Positions 6,327-13,867 of a stretch of 20,153 bases of DNA are shown in pieces. Origin of the DNA: a virus. The notes beneath the pieces were generated by a model. The model saw only the letters and a program-made list of their open reading frames with translations, was not told the DNA's origin and searched no databases. Both the position numbers and the translations under genes were made by a program. The DNA lies in the IMG/VR virus record IMGVR_UViG_3300032677_002049, positions 1-20,153 of that record; one strand, 5' to 3'. Position 1 is the first letter of the stretch. Every line of letters starts with the position of its first letter.

Positions 6327-7924
6327 GGGCTTCAATTGGTATGCCGCGGACGATGCCGGCGGGTCGCCGGCAGTCGAGCGTTCTGGGGCCGGATGGCAAG
6401 CCGGTCTCCTACTTTCTTTATCCGACGCCGCGGTTCAACCTGCGGCAGTACAAGCCGCGGTATTGGCTGGCGGCGGACACGAAGTCGAACGTCACGGAGT
6501 ATGACCGCTGGGAGATGGTGAATTACTCGCGTCAGCTTCGGGCGCAGATCGACGTGTTGGACACGGCGGTGCGCGCAAAGAACACTTGGGCGTTTGGGGA
6601 GGCCTGGGACGCCCATTACGTCGGGCGTAATGCGGACTGGGGTCGGCTGGCGGAGGAATGGCTGCGGGTGCAGTTCTTTCCTAATTGCAACGTCCGCGGT
6701 GGGCCGTTTGACCTCAAGACCTCCCTGCGGTTGAGCGGGGAGGCTTTGGACGTGGACGGCGATGATTGCATGGTGTTGACGGAAAACGCGGCTGGTGATC
6801 CGCGCATCGCCTTCTACACGGCCACCCGGGTGGGGATGCAGGCGACGGGGATGCGCGGGAAGATGATTAAGGAGGCTGGGCCCGATGGGACGGTCGGTGA
6901 GGGGATCTACGCCGGTGCCAAAATCTTTGACGGGGTGATTTTTGACCGGAATATGCGGGCAATTGCCTTCCGAATCTGCGGGGAGGATGGATCGTTCCGG
7001 GACGTTTCGGCTTTTTCGGCTGACCTTGCGTTCGAGCCGACTTGGCATGACCAGGGCCGGGGAATCCCGCGGATCGCCACGAGCCTGTTGAAGTGGATGA
7101 ACCTGCAGGACATCGACGAATTCATTCAACGGGGCATGAAGCGGGCGTCGTCCATCGGCCTGAAGTTCAAGCGGGAGGGGGGCGAGGCGGCGCTGGGAAA
7201 CGAGATCATCACGGGGGAAGACGATCCCTCGGTTCAGGCGGCCGGGGCTAATGCCCAGGTGGTTAGTGGCGGGGTCCATCCCAAGGTTTATTACGAGGAA
7301 ATCGAGGGGGGCGAGATGTATTACCTCGATAGCCAGGGCGATGAGGAGATCGAGGCGCTGAAGTACGAGAATCCTCACCCCAATTCGGAGGCGTTTGTTG
7401 AACGGCTCATGCGGGGGGCTTTGGCGTCGGTTGGGTGGTTTTACGAGCTGATTGACCTGCGGGAGACGGGCCGGGCGGCGGCTCGGCTGCTGACGGACAT
7501 GGCGAATCAGTCGATCGGGGAGCGCCAGGCGTCCGGTCACAAGCGGTGGCGGCGGATTGTGTCCTATGCGGTCGCCAAGGCGATGAAAAACGGGACGTTG
7601 CCGCGGAATGACGACGGGATGGACGCGTACCAGTGGGACCGAGGGTTGCCCAAGGAACTTTCGGTGGATGCCGGCAACGATGAGCAGGCGGACCGGGAGA
7701 ATCTCAAGATGGGGACGACTTCGAAGGCGCGAATTGCGCAGAAGCACGGCGACCACTGGCGCCGGATTGGGGCGCAACGGCTGTCGGAGGTGCAGGACCT
7801 GATCGCGATGGCCCGGCAGGTGTCCCTTGCGGCGCCGGAAGTGCCGTTTGAAATGGCCATGGAGCTGCTCGAGCAACGGAGCCCGAATCCGATGGCCGGG
7901 GGCGGGGAGCCGGATGGGGATTAG
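6323..7924 (+). CDS. Lambda-type portal protein
   Basis: This 533-residue protein resembles the lambda gpB portal family, the dodecameric ring at the head vertex through which DNA enters and leaves. Early family-like features are the NYSRQLRAQIDVLD helix and an NTWAFGEAWDAHYVGRN-like segment. The DGDDCMVLTENAAGDPRIAF strand region and RGIPRIATSLLKWMNLQDIDEF follow. The C-terminal part includes GWFYELIDLRETGRAAARLL, typical of the family's late helix. The length matches gpB (533). The frame stays open further upstream to 5807, but the ATG at 6323, overlapping the previous stop as ATGA, is the sensible start. Confidence 0.9.
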   Translation: MRASIGMPRTMPAGRRQSSVLGPDGKPVSYFLYPTPRFNLRQYKPRYWLAADTKSNVTEYDRWEMVNYSRQLRAQIDVLDTAVRAKNTWAFGEAWDAHYVGRNADWGRLAEEWLRVQFFPNCNVRGGPFDLKTSLRLSGEALDVDGDDCMVLTENAAGDPRIAFYTATRVGMQATGMRGKMIKEAGPDGTVGEGIYAGAKIFDGVIFDRNMRAIAFRICGEDGSFRDVSAFSADLAFEPTWHDQGRGIPRIATSLLKWMNLQDIDEFIQRGMKRASSIGLKFKREGGEAALGNEIITGEDDPSVQAAGANAQVVSGGVHPKVYYEEIEGGEMYYLDSQGDEEIEALKYENPHPNSEAFVERLMRGALASVGWFYELIDLRETGRAAARLLTDMANQSIGERQASGHKRWRRIVSYAVAKAMKNGTLPRNDDGMDAYQWDRGLPKELSVDAGNDEQADRENLKMGTTSKARIAQKHGDHWRRIGAQRLSEVQDLIAMARQVSLAAPEVPFEMAMELLEQRSPNPMAGGGEPDGD

Positions 7925-8009
7925 GGGCCGCCGCCGGCCTCGAGGCCGGGAGTCGCGCCAAAGAAATGATCAGAGGCGCTCTGCCGAGTCGCCGACACGA
8001 GAGAGGATT

Positions 8010-8852
8010 ATGAAATACGATCGGATAATGGCTTTGTTGGCGGAGGAACCGCTGTTGATCACGCCGGCGGCGCATGGGGCGCTGGCACGATTGTTCGCTG
8101 AGCATCGTTCCTTGAGTCGCGCAGACTTCGAAATGAAGCGGGAGGGGACGGGGGCCTGCGGGGCCGTCGTCGAGTTGGAGCAGATGGAGATCATCGACGG
8201 GGTGGCGCACATTCCGATCGGGGGACCCATTGGGCGAGGCCTGGGGAAGTTCGAGAAGTGGGCCGGCGCGGTGGATGTCGAGGACGTCATCGGGGAGATC
8301 GACGAGGCGGAGGAATCGGCGGAGGTAGGGGCGATTCTGTTGGACATCGATAGTCCGGGGGGCATGTACTCGGGGACGCCGGAGCTGGGTGACCGGATTT
8401 TGCAGTGCCAGAAGCCGATTTATGCGTTTAGCGCTGGGATGATGTGTTCGGCGGCGTATTGGGCCGCGGCGGCCACCGATGGGATTTTCACGACCCGGAC
8501 GGCGACGGTGGGCAGCATCGGGGTGTATTGCGCGTACCTGGATTCTTCGGCGGCGATGGAAAAGGAGGGGCTGAAGGTGGATGTCTTTACGAGCGGCCGC
8601 TACAAGGGGGCGGGGATTCCGGGGACCACACTGAGCGAGGACCACCGGAAGATGCTGCAGGCGCGCGTGGAGGAAATGGCGGGGGCGTTTTATCAGCATG
8701 TCGAGGCCTCGCGGCCGGACGTGGAGCGGACGGACATGCAGGGCCAGGTGTTCATGGGGGATCGGGCGGTGGCGGCCGGGTTGGTTGACCAGGTGGTCCG
8801 TGACAAGGGGGAGGCGGTGGAATTGATTGGGGGATCCGGGGCGGGGAGTTGA
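8010..8852 (+). CDS. S49-family (SppA/gpC-like) prohead protease
   Basis: This 280-residue serine protease would cleave scaffold and head proteins during prohead maturation, as lambda gpC does. A strand HIPIGGPIG (68-76) precedes the ClpP-like core with LDIDSPGG (111-118). The likely catalytic Ser is S147 in FSAGMMCSAAYW, followed by VGSIGVY (167-173), and the general-base Lys is K199 in SGRYKG, giving the expected Ser-Lys dyad. A GAGAGAGG purine run just upstream supports the ATG at 8010. Unlike lambda, the scaffold is not nested in the 3' end of the gene but lies separately downstream of a terminator. Confidence 0.9.
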   Translation: MKYDRIMALLAEEPLLITPAAHGALARLFAEHRSLSRADFEMKREGTGACGAVVELEQMEIIDGVAHIPIGGPIGRGLGKFEKWAGAVDVEDVIGEIDEAEESAEVGAILLDIDSPGGMYSGTPELGDRILQCQKPIYAFSAGMMCSAAYWAAAATDGIFTTRTATVGSIGVYCAYLDSSAAMEKEGLKVDVFTSGRYKGAGIPGTTLSEDHRKMLQARVEEMAGAFYQHVEASRPDVERTDMQGQVFMGDRAVAAGLVDQVVRDKGEAVELIGGSGAGS

Positions 8853-8896
8853 CGGAGTCGGGTTGGTGGGATTGGTTGTTTTAGGTTCATGGTTCA

Positions 8897-8929
8897 AGCC
8901 GGCAGCTCGCGCTGCCGGCTCTTTTATTT
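8897..8929 (+). terminator. Rho-independent terminator after the protease gene
   Basis: A perfect 10-bp stem AGCCGGCAGC (8897-8906) and GCTGCCGGCT (8911-8920) with loop TCGC is followed by CTTTTATTT. It lies 44 bases past the protease stop and would end the packaging/prohead transcript or attenuate it before the capsid genes. Confidence 0.85.
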
Positions 8930-8931
8930 GG

Positions 8932-8957
8932 CAAATCCGACACGCGTGTCGGATTTG
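8932..8957. promoter_or_regulatory. Perfect 26-base palindrome
   Basis: The half-site CAAATCCGACACG (8932-8944) is repeated exactly on the opposite strand (8945-8957), with no spacer and no mismatch. It begins three bases after the T-rich tail of the preceding terminator and no T-run follows it, so it looks more like a protein-binding site or transcript-processing hairpin than a second terminator. It sits upstream of the scaffold and capsid genes and could control them. Confidence 0.5.
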
Positions 8958-8998
8958 GGGGACGGCGGCGTATTTGGGGTGTGCGTTGACGGCGGGGC

Positions 8999-9427
8999 GT
9001 GGTTGAAATGCAGTTGCCTCAATTCATTCAACGGATGCTCGGCTTCGTGGAGAAGGCCGAGAAGAACCTCACGGCAGAAGAGCGGTTGGCGACGGTCTTG
9101 AAGGACCTGGAAGCGGCCAAGGCCTCGCTGGTGACGGCGAATGAGACGTCGGCGAAGGCGCTGGCAGACGTGAAGGCGGCGCTTGAAGCCAAAGAGGGGG
9201 AGATCGCGACGCTCAAGGCGGCTATCGACACGGAAAAGGGGCGGGCGAACCAGACGATCGCGGCGCAAGGCGTGCCGGCGGATTTGCTTCCGGCCGCAGA
9301 GGCTGGCAAGGGCACCCAGGGCGAGACGGCCTACGTGGTTTATCATCGGCTTTTGGCGGAGGACCCGCAGGCGGCCGGCGCTTACTATCAGGCTCATTCG
9401 AAGGACATTTGCGCCACGCGCCAGTAA
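8999..9427 (+). CDS. Coiled-coil scaffold-like protein
   Basis: This protein has 142 residues from GTG 8999, or 139 from the in-frame ATG at 9008; neither has a good Shine-Dalgarno sequence. A long Ala/Glu/Lys-rich coiled coil runs from about residue 25 to 85 (LEAAKASLVTANETSAKAL and onward), followed by a shorter C-terminal region ending AYYQAHSKDI. Placement between the prohead protease and major capsid gene, together with the coiled coil, suggests an internal scaffold that organises capsid assembly and is then degraded by the protease. It could also be an accessory head protein. No sequence motif proves the role. Confidence 0.6.
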   Translation: MVEMQLPQFIQRMLGFVEKAEKNLTAEERLATVLKDLEAAKASLVTANETSAKALADVKAALEAKEGEIATLKAAIDTEKGRANQTIAAQGVPADLLPAAEAGKGTQGETAYVVYHRLLAEDPQAAGAYYQAHSKDICATRQ

Positions 9428-9462
9428 CCAACCATTGGAAGTAACTCGATCACTCAGTTTTT

Positions 9463-10431
9463 ATGGCCACAGCGAATCAAAGTCTCGGCACATTAGCCAC
9501 GGCAACCATCGTCCAAGAGGCGCTGGATCTCGTGTTCACCATCCGCCCGCAGCTCAATCGGCTGTCGCTCGGCTTCACCGATCGCAACGGTTCGCCGATT
9601 GCGCAGTATAACCAGCCGGTGATCACGCGGACGCTGGCGATCCCGGCGGTCGGGAACATCGGGGACGCGGCCACGGACCGGAGTGACGCGGATGTCTCGG
9701 TGACGCTGAACAATTTCAAGCAGATCCGCTACGACTACACGCCGCAGCAGTACAGCGGCACGAACCGCGACCTGATCCGGGAGGCGGCGTTGCCCATGGC
9801 TATCGCGATGGCCAATTACATGGTGGATGCCATCGCCGCGCTGTGGACTCCGGCGAATTACCCGGTGCGCACGGGCGCCGACGCCGTCGCGAATGGCGCC
9901 ACGAACAATATCACCAAGATCGGCGTGGGCTGGGATTACACGCACTTGGTCAATACCCGGCAGGTGCTGAACAAGGCGGGCGTTCCCCTGGCGGACGGTT
10001 TGCGGTTCTACGGCGCCAACGCGGATGTGTATGGCTCGATGCTGAACGATCAGCGCATCGTGGCCGCTCTCTACAACCCGGCGAACTCGGAGGCCATCAA
10101 AACGGGCCGGCTGCCGGATGTGGCGGGTTTCGGGCTGTCGGAATACCCGGCGCTTCCGTCCAACGGGTGCAACCTGGTGGCGGTGGCGGGCACGGCGGAT
10201 TCGAGCGTCTACGCGCACCGCGTGCCGCGGCATCCCAACGACGTGAAGGGCTTCGAGGGCGTTCCCATCCCGGGCCGCATCGGCATCGTGACTGAGCCGC
10301 GCACGGGGCTGTCGGTGATGGTGGTCGAGTATGTGGCCCTGCCGAGCCTGAACATCACCACCATGCTGCTTTGGATGTATGGGACGGCGGTCGGCAACGC
10401 GAACAATTTGCAGTTGGTCTGCAGCCAGTAA
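9463..10431 (+). CDS. Major capsid protein, P22-like/HK97 fold
   Basis: This 322-residue protein forms the icosahedral shell. The N-terminal layout, with a helix EALDLVFTIRPQLNRL followed by a strand with VITRTLAIPAV, then DVSVTLNNFKQIRYDYTPQ and a long helix PMAIAMANYMVDAIAALW, resembles the P22 coat-type branch of the HK97 fold. LRFYGANADVYGSML fits the A-domain region. The C-terminal AVPIPGRIGIVTEP-like portion and VMVVEYV complete the fold. Codon choice favours C-ending codons (GGC, ACC, AAC), unlike the G-ending neighbours. The same 11-base sequence GCCAGTAACCA spans both the upstream gene's stop (9420-9430) and this gene's own stop (10424-10434). Five Ts directly precede the ATG. Confidence 0.85.
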   Translation: MATANQSLGTLATATIVQEALDLVFTIRPQLNRLSLGFTDRNGSPIAQYNQPVITRTLAIPAVGNIGDAATDRSDADVSVTLNNFKQIRYDYTPQQYSGTNRDLIREAALPMAIAMANYMVDAIAALWTPANYPVRTGADAVANGATNNITKIGVGWDYTHLVNTRQVLNKAGVPLADGLRFYGANADVYGSMLNDQRIVAALYNPANSEAIKTGRLPDVAGFGLSEYPALPSNGCNLVAVAGTADSSVYAHRVPRHPNDVKGFEGVPIPGRIGIVTEPRTGLSVMVVEYVALPSLNITTMLLWMYGTAVGNANNLQLVCSQ

Positions 10432-10474
10432 CCATCGGGAACACCGGACGCCCTGAAGGGCGGACACCCATTTT

Positions 10475-10825
10475 ATGCTTCATAGCCGATATATCGTCGT
10501 GGTCGATCTCCCGAATGGGGAGACGGAGACGGCTTACCAGGGCCCGGACAGCGCGAAGGCGGATCGGGTCTTCGCGGAGAAATCGGCGGATTCCCGGGCG
10601 GATGCGGTATTGCTGTTTTGCCATCCGCTTTACTCGAGGGTGCGCTACCCGATTGCCGAGGCCTTGGGCGTGAAGGAACGGGCCGCGGAGAATGATCGGC
10701 GGGCCGGGCTGGCTCAGACGGCGAAGGCGCGGCTTTTGGCGTCCAAGGTGGCTCAGGCAAAGGCTCTGGCGACGGAAATCAGTGGATTGGAGTCGGAGGC
10801 CAGGCCGGCGAAGGGGAAGGGATAG
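10475..10825 (+). CDS. Small phage protein, unknown
   Basis: This 116-residue protein has an N-terminal strand RYIVVVDLPNGETETAY, which reads like a small beta hairpin, and a Lys/Ala-rich helical C-terminal half (about 65-116). It lies directly after the major capsid gene, so a head accessory or completion role is possible, but nothing identifies it. Four Ts precede the ATG, as in the capsid gene, and no Shine-Dalgarno sequence is visible. A small hairpin CGCCC-TGAA-GGGCG (10449-10462) lies in its leader. Confidence 0.55.
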   Translation: MLHSRYIVVVDLPNGETETAYQGPDSAKADRVFAEKSADSRADAVLLFCHPLYSRVRYPIAEALGVKERAAENDRRAGLAQTAKARLLASKVAQAKALATEISGLESEARPAKGKG

Positions 10826-10862
10826 GGCGGACCGCAAGACAGTTCACTTTCGAATACTAATT

Positions 10863-11390
10863 ATGAAAAAGAACAACTTTTTGGCAAGAAATTGGCGTAG
10901 CACTACCAAGTCGGCGCTGGGAATGGTCATGGCGTGCATCGTGCTGTTGGCGTTGTTGTTGTTGCCGATGCCAGCGCAGGCGCAGTTTTACGGCGGCACG
11001 GCCGGGAGCCAGAGCTTTTCCGCGGTGCCGGCGACCAATTACGGGGCCTCGTTCATCACGTACACGAACTGGCCGCTGAGTCCGGCGACGAACATGACGG
11101 CGGCACCGCTCGTTGCGGCATATAACTCGCGCTACGTTGGCCTCTACATGCGAACGGCTGGCCAGACGAATACGAGCACCTTCACTACCGGCTGGGCCCG
11201 GGGCAATGGCTCGTTTTGCGAGACCAACCCGTATGTCGTGCTTTCGCTGGCGGCGCCGGTGGGCGTCACGATGACGCTGTTTACCAACATCGATTTGGGG
11301 GGCTTCCAGTTCCTGTATTTAATGGGCGCAACGAATTCCTCGCCGGCGACCAATAACGTGGTTGGGTACTCATTGAAGCCCGGCTTTTAG
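10863..11390 (+). CDS. Exported Thr/Asn-rich protein, moron-like
   Basis: This 175-residue protein has a textbook Sec signal peptide: a basic N-region (MKKNNFLARNWR), a hydrophobic stretch VMACIVLLALLLLP and a likely signal peptidase I site after AQA (before QFYGG, about residue 41). The mature part of about 135 residues is rich in Thr, Asn, Ser and Ala, has only one Cys, and looks beta-rich. It has a start at 10863 and two hairpins downstream (11395-11486). It sits between head and tail modules, where phages often carry morons, that is, extra genes expressed separately from the late operon. It may be displayed or secreted by the host cell. I do not recognise a family. Confidence 0.6.
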   Translation: MKKNNFLARNWRSTTKSALGMVMACIVLLALLLLPMPAQAQFYGGTAGSQSFSAVPATNYGASFITYTNWPLSPATNMTAAPLVAAYNSRYVGLYMRTAGQTNTSTFTTGWARGNGSFCETNPYVVLSLAAPVGVTMTLFTNIDLGGFQFLYLMGATNSSPATNNVVGYSLKPGF

Positions 11391-11394
11391 CTTT

Positions 11395-11424
11395 ACCCGG
11401 CCTGGGCAATGCCTGGCGCCGGGT
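11395..11424 (+). terminator. Hairpin after the exported-protein gene
   Basis: ACCCGGC (11395-11401) pairs with GCCGGGT (11418-11424), a 7-bp stem starting 4 bases past the stop codon, with a 16-base loop. The following TGTT is a poor T-run, so termination here would be weak or need help. Confidence 0.4.
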
Positions 11425-11440
11425 TGTTCCCCCACCTCCA

Positions 11441-11486
11441 GCCCGGCGCGCGGCCTTGCGGTCACGTCGCCGGGCATTTTGTTTTT
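11441..11486 (+). terminator. Rho-independent terminator abutting the next start
   Basis: GCCCGGCG (11441-11448) pairs with CGCCGGGC (11468-11475), followed by ATTTTGTTTTT (11476-11486). The T-run ends at the base before the ATG at 11487. It would terminate the exported-protein transcript and only partly allow read-through into the tail genes, so it may act as an attenuator. Confidence 0.7.
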
Positions 11487-11813
11487 ATGACGGAAGCGCA
11501 GTTGATTCTTATTGATGGCGGCCGGGACCTGCTGGCGGTCCACGGGGTGTTTGTGCAGTCGGATACCGGGGTGACGGTGATGGGCCTGGTGACGACGCTG
11601 CCGGAGATGCCGGACCCGGACAAGCCGGCCCAGGCGAAGACGCCGCTTTACTCGACGCTGCAGGTGCTGATCTCGGACCTGAGCGTGGCGCAGGCGCGGG
11701 CGGTGTCGAAGTGGACGGAGGGCGGCGGGAAGTGGCACAAGCCGCTGAGGTACGCGCAGCCGTTGGGGTCGGATGTGTGGCACCGGTTTACGTGTGAGAG
11801 CCAACGGTCATGA
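11487..11813 (+). CDS. Small head-tail or tail-completion protein, unknown family
   Basis: This 108-residue protein starts with an acidic/hydrophobic beta-like segment (MTEAQLILIDGGRDLLAVHG) and has a strand GVTVMGLVTTL. A Pro-rich turn, LYSTLQVLISDLSVAQARAV and a polar C-terminus follow. It is the first gene after the terminator at 11441-11486 and overlaps the following gene by 4 bases (ATGA). The size and position fit head-tail connector or neck proteins, but I cannot match it to a family. Five Ts precede the ATG instead of a Shine-Dalgarno sequence. Confidence 0.5.
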   Translation: MTEAQLILIDGGRDLLAVHGVFVQSDTGVTVMGLVTTLPEMPDPDKPAQAKTPLYSTLQVLISDLSVAQARAVSKWTEGGGKWHKPLRYAQPLGSDVWHRFTCESQRS

Positions 11814-12736
11814 ATGGAGCGGCAAAATTCACGGTTCGGCCGGATTTCTTTTCGTCGCTGGCGCGGGTGGCGGCGGTGTTTGGGAAGTCGTTGCCGGAGG
11901 CGTTCCGGTGGCAGGTGGGAATGCTGTGCGGCGAGCTCATGAAGAGTACGCCGCCATTCTCGGGCAAGTTGATTGCGAAGATGGTGGCGGCGCGGCCGGT
12001 GACGGCGCGCGGAACCAAGCCGGTCCTGAATGACAGCCAGGTGGAGGGGCTATCCGCCCTGGCTGTGGGCAAGCGCCGGGTGGAGAAGGATATTCGGCGG
12101 GTGATCTTTGGCATCGAGGGGGCGAGTCTTTCAGCGCGGCAACAGGCGATGAGCAAGAGCACGGCGGGCATCGAGGGCGGCACGTTGCAGAAGTGCGAGG
12201 GGAAACAGGCGATCCGGGTGTTTGCGACGAAACGGGGCGAGGTCTATGGCGTGGATCTGATGAGCTTCCGGCCGGATGCGCAGTTGGCGGAGTTGCAGGC
12301 GTTGCACGAGCGGCAGCGCGGGGCCCGGGGGCGGGTGAGTCTGGCGGGGATGAAGGATCGGCGCATCGGGCGGTGGCATTGGATGGAAACGATTGTGACG
12401 TTGGAACGGTCGGTGGCGGCTTATGTGAAGTCGAAGTGCCGGAACGTGGGGCAAGCGCGCGGGGGTTGGGCGGATGGCTATATCCAGATGGGTGGCCGGC
12501 TGAGCCCGCGGGGTTGGGTGGGGTATCATCGGCGCTGGGGCGGGTGCGACCACAACCTGGATAGCGTCGAGGCGTGGACCAAACCGCGGGTGCATATCGA
12601 GAATCGGTCGGCCTGGGCGAACGCCGGGGACCCGGACCGGGTCATCGAGCGGTGCATCGCGGGGCGGGAGCGGGCGATGGAGGCGAGCATTCTGCACGAG
12701 CTGGAGGAGGCGTGGAAGGAAGCGTGGCGGAAGTAA
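11810..12736 (+). CDS. Putative minor tail/head-tail connector protein
   Basis: This 308-residue basic protein has a helical N-terminal half containing LARVAAVFGKSLPEAFRWQVGMLCGELMKSTPPFSGKL, resembling the helical start of HK97 gp10-like completion proteins. A basic middle (RRVEKDIRRVIFG and ALHERQRGARGRVSL) follows, then a Trp/Gly/Arg-rich part with GYIQMGGRLSPRGWVGYHRRWGG. It lies between two small connector-like genes and ahead of the tail-tube candidate, and overlaps the previous stop by 4 bases. It is considerably longer than typical gp10-like proteins (about 130-190), so a fused or expanded version is possible. The family call is tentative. Confidence 0.45.
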   Translation: MNGAAKFTVRPDFFSSLARVAAVFGKSLPEAFRWQVGMLCGELMKSTPPFSGKLIAKMVAARPVTARGTKPVLNDSQVEGLSALAVGKRRVEKDIRRVIFGIEGASLSARQQAMSKSTAGIEGGTLQKCEGKQAIRVFATKRGEVYGVDLMSFRPDAQLAELQALHERQRGARGRVSLAGMKDRRIGRWHWMETIVTLERSVAAYVKSKCRNVGQARGGWADGYIQMGGRLSPRGWVGYHRRWGGCDHNLDSVEAWTKPRVHIENRSAWANAGDPDRVIERCIAGRERAMEASILHELEEAWKEAWRK

Positions 12737-12746
12737 GGGCAAACTT

Positions 12747-13217
12747 ATGGACTACGAATTTGCGGTGTGTGATGCGTTCAAGGGCTACCTGGATTTGACC
12801 AGGTCGCTGCCGCTGATGGTGGATTGCCCGGTGGCGGCCTGGCTGGATCCGATGGCGACGGATGCGCCGCACCGGGTGATCGTCACGTGCGAGAGCGGTT
12901 CCGTCCCTCCGACGATGACGGGCAACGCTGACCTGGTGGTCACTTTGGACCTCAAGAGCCAATGGACCCAGGAGACGGCCGTGGCTGACTTCGCGGCGCA
13001 CCGGGCGCGGCTGCGGGATTTGCGGGATAAGCTGGGCAATCCGGGATTGCAGACGGATGCCGACCTCCTGGCGGCGGGGGCGGTGGTGGGTATCGGGATT
13101 TCCAGCATCAATAGAGGTCGGGCGATTGACAGCCGGGTGATGGATGATGGGTGGATCCACAGTGGGACCACTTTGACGGTGTCGGTTTATTTGATAACTC
13201 CAGCGAGCGATGATTAA
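12747..13217 (+). CDS. Tail-terminator-like (gpU position) protein
   Basis: This 156-residue protein combines alternating helices and strands: a helical start (MDYEFAVCDAFKGYL), a strand HRVIVTCES, then a strand DLVVTLDLKSQW. A helix (FAAHRARLRDLRDKLG) leads to a final strand TLTVSVYLI. That alpha/beta order and the length fit lambda gpU-type tail-terminator proteins (131 residues), which cap the tail tube at its head-proximal end. Its position between connector candidates and tail-tube genes agrees. The next gene starts 8 bases before its stop. No diagnostic residues are visible, so the assignment is by position and predicted fold only. Confidence 0.45.
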   Translation: MDYEFAVCDAFKGYLDLTRSLPLMVDCPVAAWLDPMATDAPHRVIVTCESGSVPPTMTGNADLVVTLDLKSQWTQETAVADFAAHRARLRDLRDKLGNPGLQTDADLLAAGAVVGIGISSINRGRAIDSRVMDDGWIHSGTTLTVSVYLITPASDD

Positions 13218-13827
13218 AGTAAGCACGGGCCTAACGATTTCGCAGAACGGGTCGACGGTTTCGGCCTCGAACGCGGCGTCCTTGTCGACGGTGGGAGCGC
13301 ACATGTCGGACAATGTCCAGAGCATCGGCTCGGGGGGCTGGGTGGCGCTGGGGATCGGCAATGTCTCCGGGACGGCGCGCAAGTTGGCGGTCGCGAGCCT
13401 CGAGCCGGCGACGTTCTACACGGTGACGGCCGTGGCGGTGACCTCGATCGGGTTGGGCTATACCAACGGCGACGTGCTTTCGGTCTATGGCGGCCAGGGC
13501 CTGGTGGCGACGCTGACGGTTTCGAGCGTGAACGGCACGGGGGGGATCACGGGCCTGGGGGTGACCACGGCGGGAAAGTATATCAGCACGCCGCAGGCCG
13601 TTGGGAATACCCCAACGGGCGGCACGGGCAGCGGGGCGGTGGTGACGCTGACGATCGTGAAGAATTCCGGCAACAATGTCCAAATCGCGGAAGACAACGC
13701 CGGCGCCCACATTCAGGACACTTTGACTCCGGGGGATTCGGTCATCCGGAGCCCGGCGGCGGCGGTGCTCTATGCGAAGGCCTCGGCCGGGAGCGTGGAT
13801 GTCCGGGTGACGGCGGGAGACGCCTAG
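13210..13827 (+). CDS. Structural protein with an inserted beta-repeat domain
   Basis: This 205-residue Ser/Thr/Gly-rich protein has a flanking core (1-69 and 152-205) around a middle block (about 70-151). The block resembles beta-rich repeats of phage fibres: the segment GLGYTNGDVLSV, then GLVATLTVSSVNGTGGI, then a second half-copy with AGKYISTPQAV and GGTGSGAVVTLTI. The core ends with SVDVRVTAGDA. It overlaps the previous gene by 8 bases and precedes the tail-tube candidate. It may be a tail-tube decoration, a head decoration or a surface-exposed tail protein. The insertion idea is inference from the apparent half-repeats. No Cys occurs. Confidence 0.5.
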   Translation: MIKVSTGLTISQNGSTVSASNAASLSTVGAHMSDNVQSIGSGGWVALGIGNVSGTARKLAVASLEPATFYTVTAVAVTSIGLGYTNGDVLSVYGGQGLVATLTVSSVNGTGGITGLGVTTAGKYISTPQAVGNTPTGGTGSGAVVTLTIVKNSGNNVQIAEDNAGAHIQDTLTPGDSVIRSPAAAVLYAKASAGSVDVRVTAGDA

Positions 13828-13867
13828 TCGGGCAACAGTGAATAGCGGGAAGTGAGAAAGAACGATT

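Noticed and set aside
10449-10462. Hairpin after the capsid gene as a terminator
   Set aside because: The stem is only 5 bp and the four Ts begin nine bases later, directly before the next ATG, so it is too weak for a terminator call.
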